A DNA stretch of 27,811 nt from CAYYIS01 sp964470965 (GTDB lineage Bacteria; JAAXHH01; JABIQT01), in the NCBI GenBank assembly GCA_964470965.1, contig CAYYIS010000062.1, positions 1-27,811 on the forward strand, written 5' to 3'. Below, piece by piece: positions 24,064 through 27,811 of the stretch. Position 1 is the first letter of the stretch. Each line of letters begins with the position of its first letter. The notes under the pieces were generated by a model. That model did no database searches. It worked only from the letters and a program-made list of their open reading frames with translations, and had not been told where the DNA came from. The position numbers were made by a program, and so were the translations under genes.

Positions 24064-25110
24064 ATGGTCCCTCATTCCAGACTATCCATAGGCAACGAGG
24101 AGGCAGAGGCCTCGGCCCAGGCGGTCCGATCCGGACAGTTGGTGGATGGGCCGCAGACGCGGGTGTTTGAACAGACGGTCGCCGATCAGACCGGCACCGA
24201 ATGGGGCATTGCCACCACCTCTGGAACCACCGCTCTCCACCTGGCGCTTCTCGGCCTCGGCGTGGGTGCCGGAGACCGGGTTGCACTGCCGAGCTACGTT
24301 TGCGTCGCCCTACTCCATGCGATCCGTTATGTGGGAGCTGAACCGGTTGTGGTCGATGTGGATCCCGATACGATGAATATAGATCCGGATGCACTCAAGC
24401 AATTGGCTTCGTCGGGCCTCAAGGCGGTGATTGTGCCGCACATGTTTGGACTGCCGGCCCCATTGGACGACATACTGGCGCTGGGTATCCCGGTTATAGA
24501 AGACTGTGCCCTGGCCATCGGTGCCGTGGACAGGGGCAGACCGGTCGGTGGACAGGGAACCCTGGGCATCTGTTCATTCTACGCTACCAAGATGCTGACT
24601 ACCGGTGAGGGCGGTATGGTGGTGGGACAGGATCCGGAGCAGGAAGCACGAATTCGGGATCTCAGAGATTACGATCAACCTGAAGGAAGAACACTGCGAT
24701 TCAATTACAAGATGACCGAAATGCAGGCTGCCATGGGGCTGGTCCAACTGGGGCGGTTGCCTTCGTTTATCGAACGCAGAAGGCAGATCGCGGAATGCTA
24801 CTACAACGATTTGAAAGTGCTGGACCTGAATCTTCCGGTGGACATACCCGGGGGAAATCATGTATTCTACCGGTATGTAACTCGGACCTCGCAGCCCATC
24901 GATCATCTGATCGTTCGGCTCGAACAGGAAGGCGTCGCTTGCCGCCGTCCCGTGTCACAGCCGCTTCATCGACTACTCGGTGAGACTGAGACGTCGTTTG
25001 CAGGCACGGAGGCCGTATTCGACCAGGCGCTGTCCGTACCGATCTATCCGTCTCTGACAGACGGAGAATATAAAACCGTTGTTAAGGTCTTACATCACAT
25101 ATTGTCATAA
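24064..25110 (+). CDS. DegT/DnrJ/EryC1-family sugar aminotransferase
   Basis: A PLP enzyme that converts a nucleotide-linked 3- or 4-keto sugar to the amino sugar. Canonical features: TTSGTTALHLALLGLGVGAG, PSYVCVALLHAIRYVGAEPV, VIEDCALAIGA (Asp147 contacts the pyridine ring) and SFYATKMLTTGEGGMV with the PLP lysine Lys176. FNYKMTEMQAAMGLVQL follows, also typical. At 348 residues it is slightly short, as is common for the ArnB/WecE/PseC group. It starts 3 nt after the deacetylase stop and ends 3 nt before the MraY/WecA-type gene. Compared with the aminotransferase at 17537, this one is close to the family consensus. Confidence 0.93.
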   Translation: MVPHSRLSIGNEEAEASAQAVRSGQLVDGPQTRVFEQTVADQTGTEWGIATTSGTTALHLALLGLGVGAGDRVALPSYVCVALLHAIRYVGAEPVVVDVDPDTMNIDPDALKQLASSGLKAVIVPHMFGLPAPLDDILALGIPVIEDCALAIGAVDRGRPVGGQGTLGICSFYATKMLTTGEGGMVVGQDPEQEARIRDLRDYDQPEGRTLRFNYKMTEMQAAMGLVQLGRLPSFIERRRQIAECYYNDLKVLDLNLPVDIPGGNHVFYRYVTRTSQPIDHLIVRLEQEGVACRRPVSQPLHRLLGETETSFAGTEAVFDQALSVPIYPSLTDGEYKTVVKVLHHILS

Positions 25111-25113
25111 GTT

Positions 25114-26277
25114 ATGAAAAAAGAAATACAGACCATTTCATGGGGATTTGTTCTGACCAGGTGTGCACCCGCACTGATTGTCATTTCCCTACTTCTAATA
25201 CTGGATCCTGTACGCTGGTGGTTTTTTTCCAATGGCCAGCTTCGGGCATTGTATCTGTTGATCTTTGCGTTTGCAGCCGCATTCATGTTCACGCCGGTCG
25301 CCATGTGTCTGGCCCGCTTTCTGGGTGCGGTGGATCATCCGGATCCCCGGAAGATGCACCGAAGCCCTACGCCGCTTCTTGGTGGATTTGCCATATTCGC
25401 GGCGTTTTCTTCCACCATCTTAATCAATAATCTTTACACGGATGAGATTAAAGGTGTGGCCATCGCGGCCATGCTGATCTTCCTCGTAGGCACGCTCGAC
25501 GACATCCGGCCCCTCAGTGCGAAATTGCGTTTAGTGATACAGATCACTGCGGTCGGGATCATGATTCATTATGGTGTCCGGGTGAGTTTTATGCCGGATT
25601 CATGGTGGGGAGACGTACTCGAGATTCTGTTTACGATTCTTTGGATGATCGGTATAACCAATGCCATCAATTTCCTGGACGGTCTAGACGGTCTGGCCAC
25701 GGGTTCAGTGATGATATTTGCAGTGATTTTCAGCTTCATCTCATTTGAGATGGAACAGCCGTATATGCGGTTTTTGTCCATCGCGCTGGTTGGAAGTTGC
25801 CTGGGTTTTCTGCCGTATAACTTCAGGATTACGAGGCCAGCCAGGATATTCCTGGGTGATGGCGGCAGTAATTTCCTTGGATTTACGATCGCGGCCATAG
25901 GAATTCTGGGTGATTGGGGCACGGAGAGTAGCGTGGATCTGATCGTGCCTATTCTGATTTTGGGCGTCCCCATATTCGATACTACGCTTACCACCATTCT
26001 GCGGATTAAGAACGGTCAGGTACGATCATTTTCCGAGTGGATTCATTTTACAGGCAAAGATCATTTCCATCACCGTATTGTGGAGATGGGCTTTAGTGCA
26101 AGGCGAACGGTAGTTGCCATCTTCATGCTATCCGTCACATTGGGGATCGGCGCCGTAGTTCTAAGAAAATCGGAAGGGATTGACGCATTTCTGTTACTCT
26201 TCCAGGCGACTCTTCTGTTCACGATGCTGGGATATCTTATGGTGTTTGTGAAGCAGCAGTATAAATTGAAATCATAA
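25114..26277 (+). CDS. polyprenyl-phosphate sugar-1-phosphate transferase (WecA/MraY superfamily)
   Basis: Starts the glycan by moving a sugar-1-phosphate (often GlcNAc-1-P) from UDP-sugar to undecaprenyl phosphate. 387 residues with about ten or eleven membrane helices. Superfamily motifs: DPRKMHRSPTPLLGGFAI (77-94), LVGTLDDIRPLSAKLRL with Asp129-Asp130, NAINFLDGLDGLATG (183-197), RIFLGDGGSNFLGFTIA (244-260) and the late DHFHHRIVEMG. The HFHHR motif and the sequence pattern put it on the WecA/WbpL/TagO side; it is not a cell-wall MraY. As the committed step enzyme of the cluster it ties the neighbouring genes to a lipid-linked polymer. Only 3 nt separate it from the aminotransferase. Confidence 0.95.
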   Translation: MKKEIQTISWGFVLTRCAPALIVISLLLILDPVRWWFFSNGQLRALYLLIFAFAAAFMFTPVAMCLARFLGAVDHPDPRKMHRSPTPLLGGFAIFAAFSSTILINNLYTDEIKGVAIAAMLIFLVGTLDDIRPLSAKLRLVIQITAVGIMIHYGVRVSFMPDSWWGDVLEILFTILWMIGITNAINFLDGLDGLATGSVMIFAVIFSFISFEMEQPYMRFLSIALVGSCLGFLPYNFRITRPARIFLGDGGSNFLGFTIAAIGILGDWGTESSVDLIVPILILGVPIFDTTLTTILRIKNGQVRSFSEWIHFTGKDHFHHRIVEMGFSARRTVVAIFMLSVTLGIGAVVLRKSEGIDAFLLLFQATLLFTMLGYLMVFVKQQYKLKS

Positions 26278-26299
26278 TTCCAACCGAATCGAGGTCGGC

Positions 26300-26590
26300 A
26301 TGAGAATTGTCATTGATAAAGACCGAATTACCTGGCGGAAGCTCAAAGATGAATTTGTCCTGATGCACCTCGATACCGGTGGTTACTACAGCCTAAATGA
26401 AACAGGTGTGATGATCTGGCAGGGCTTAGTGGACGAGCGCCCGCATGAGGCCACAATCGCCGATGTGGTAGAAGAATTCGAGGTGGATGAAAAGACGGCT
26501 CAGGGAGATTTTGAACGGCTGATCAATGACCTGGCCGGACAGGGACTGGTGGATCTGGTGGATGAAGAGATCAATGGGTTCACGGATTGA
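26300..26590 (+). CDS. PqqD-family protein (RiPP recognition element fold)
   Basis: 96 residues. The pattern LKDEFVLMHLDTGGYYSLNETGVMIWQGL, then VEEFEVDEKTAQGDFERLINDLAGQGLV, is that of PqqD: a three-stranded sheet and three helices of a winged-helix fold that grips leader peptides and hands them to a radical SAM enzyme. GAGGT lies 4 nt before the ATG. A radical SAM/SPASM protein starts 101 nt downstream, the usual pairing. No precursor peptide is visible upstream or in the 101-nt spacer, so it may be encoded past the window end, or the pair may act on something else. It lies 22 nt after the WecA-type gene. Confidence 0.88.
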   Translation: MRIVIDKDRITWRKLKDEFVLMHLDTGGYYSLNETGVMIWQGLVDERPHEATIADVVEEFEVDEKTAQGDFERLINDLAGQGLVDLVDEEINGFTD

Positions 26591-26691
26591 TTTATTGACG
26601 GATTGAAAGTTTGTCCTGTTGTCCGAACTGTTAATAATGGATATTCCGTAAAACTGTCAATCTGTGCAATATGCAATACAAAGGAGATGTC
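26591..26691 (+). other. short spacer without a precursor-peptide gene
   Basis: I searched this 101-nt spacer for a small peptide gene between PqqD and its radical SAM partner. The only ATG frame of note stops after four codons (at 26638). An AAGGAG site (26681-26686) belongs to the radical SAM gene. No clear promoter is seen. Confidence 0.55.
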
Positions 26692-27811
26692 ATGCGAGAA
26701 GCCTCACTTGATCATTTGATTGCCAAACAAACTGAATCAACCGTTCCGTTCTCGGTAGGCTTTGAGATGACAAGCCGTTGCAACGAAGACTGTTCACACT
26801 GCGTGCGAAGCCGGTGGATGGGAAACGAACTCACGTACGATGAGATCGTTAATATACTCGAACAGCTTGCAGAAGAAGGCGCCATGGAATTGACGTTTAC
26901 CGGTGGCGACCCGCTGGTCCGGAACGACTTTCTGCCTATCATGAGGAAGAGCCACGAACTTGGTTTTGCGCTGTTTCTGTTTACCAACGCCACGTTGATT
27001 ACACAGGAAATCGCGCAGGAACTTGCCAAACTTCGGGTTCAGGAAGTCGATGTGAGCGTGTACGGCGTCACGCCGGAGATACATGATGGCATTACGCGCC
27101 TCAAGGGATCACTCCACAGAACCATGCGCGGTATTTCGCATCTGCATGAAGCTGGCATTCCGGTAAACGTAAAAATGGTGCTCATGAAGCAGAATTTCCA
27201 TGAACTGGCTGCCTTGAAAGTGCTGTGCGAAGAACGCGGTTGGCAATTCAGGTATGACTACATTCTGTTCCCCAGAGATGACGGATCGACCGATGTGTGG
27301 GATCAACGCATTTCCGATGATCAGATCCGGATCACGGATCGGATGTTGAAGGACGATGACGTCCACAAGGCTATGGCCGGTGCCGATGAACTGGTAGCGC
27401 CGACATTGCCGGACCTGTCGGTCGTAGATGATCCGGACCTCATTCCGATGGATGCCTGGCACGAGATCGAGCAGTCGGCGGCGCTGGGTGGACCCATGGG
27501 GCTGTCGGAGTCACACTGTATGCTCACATCGGAAAACCAATCACAATCGGACCTGATTGACGCCGCGGAAATCGGGATGGCGGATGATCCGATATCGGAA
27601 CCGCCCGAGAAACAGGGTGTCTGCAGTGCCGCATGGAACTCCGTGTCAATCACCTCGTGGGGCGAAGTATTGCCGTGTATTACCTGGCGTATGAGCCTGG
27701 GAAACCTGCGAAATCAGTCATTTCACGAGATCTGGCATCATTCACCGTTGCTGGACCGTATCCGGTCTCTGACGCATGATGATTTCGATGAAGCCTGTTC
27801 TTCATGCGGCG
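26692..27811 (+). CDS. radical SAM/SPASM protein, PqqE-like, 3' end cut by window
   Basis: Partner of the PqqD-like protein. The cluster motif is Cys30-X3-Cys34-X2-Cys37 (SRCNEDCSHCVRS), followed by FTGGDPL and LFTNATLI for SAM binding. The end contains a SPASM-type domain: GVCSAAWNSVSITSWGEVLPC, ITWRMSLGNLRN, FHEIWHHSPLLDRI and the first Cys pair of a last cluster (ACSSCG) at the window edge. This layout is that of peptide-modifying enzymes such as PqqE, AlbA or MftC. A stretch of about 100 residues between barrel and SPASM (about 205-305) is acidic and Met-rich and seems to be an insertion. The ATG at 26692 has AAGGAG 5 nt before it. 373 codons are visible. Substrate peptide unknown. Confidence 0.9.
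   Translation, partial: MREASLDHLIAKQTESTVPFSVGFEMTSRCNEDCSHCVRSRWMGNELTYDEIVNILEQLAEEGAMELTFTGGDPLVRNDFLPIMRKSHELGFALFLFTNATLITQEIAQELAKLRVQEVDVSVYGVTPEIHDGITRLKGSLHRTMRGISHLHEAGIPVNVKMVLMKQNFHELAALKVLCEERGWQFRYDYILFPRDDGSTDVWDQRISDDQIRITDRMLKDDDVHKAMAGADELVAPTLPDLSVVDDPDLIPMDAWHEIEQSAALGGPMGLSESHCMLTSENQSQSDLIDAAEIGMADDPISEPPEKQGVCSAAWNSVSITSWGEVLPCITWRMSLGNLRNQSFHEIWHHSPLLDRIRSLTHDDFDEACSSCG

Noticed and set aside
1..27811. tRNA or rRNA genes, CRISPR arrays, insertion sequences, phage integrases or attachment sites
   Set aside because: I looked for their usual signs (cloverleaf ends with CCA, regular 25-40 bp repeats, transposase DDE motifs, integrase motifs) and saw none.

Overview
The window reads as a piece of a Gram-negative bacterial chromosome of moderate GC, probably from a metagenome-assembled genome: a run of exactly 100 N (11621-11720) marks a scaffold join. 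Lipoprotein signals, an HtrA protease, a lytic transglycosylase, c-type hemes outside the membrane and a polyprenyl-phosphate glycan pathway all imply a periplasm. The gene mix would fit an uncultured lineage in or near the FCB/Latescibacterota-like groups, but that is a guess; no rRNA or other marker settles it.

Layout. (1) 1-8119, minus strand, housekeeping: a ROK-family sugar kinase (3' end cut by the window edge) downstream of gpmI; then htrA with a very clear terminator; then lon; then a DUF1343/NamZ muramidase-like gene. (2) 8120-8320 is a divergent control region with two palindromes around a TTGACA-17-TTTAAT promoter. (3) 8321-11505, plus strand: a GAF sensor histidine kinase and, overlapping it by 4 nt, a paralogue whose catalytic residues have been lost (pseudokinase). 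(4) 11506-11823 holds the assembly gap. (5) 11824-17308: a TPR lipoprotein, a lytic transglycosylase-like protein and, from its own promoter, a set of redox proteins: a cytochrome c'-like lipoprotein, a protein fusing two cyclic-nucleotide-binding domains to a four-cluster [4Fe-4S] ferredoxin, a membrane protein with two His-X13-His pairs, and a membrane-anchored triheme cytochrome c. A second copy of the lipoprotein leader closes the block.

(6) 17537-27811: a surface-glycan cluster, with two DegT/DnrJ/EryC1 aminotransferases, a radical SAM/SPASM protein, a GT4 glycosyltransferase, a membrane-inserted PHP-like protein, a WbqC-like protein, a PIG-L/LmbE deacetylase and a MraY/WecA-type polyprenyl-phosphate sugar-1-phosphate transferase. 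A PqqD-like protein and a second radical SAM/SPASM protein (cut by the window end) follow. The tight overlaps from 20065 to 26277 indicate one operon.

The best candidate for an undescribed system is the redox block 13396-17308. There, a soluble iron-sulfur protein with one apparently intact cyclic-nucleotide pocket could feed electrons to a diheme b-type membrane protein and on to extracytoplasmic c-type cytochromes, a ligand-gated transmembrane electron path. This is inferred from domains and gene order only. Second is the kinase/pseudokinase pair.
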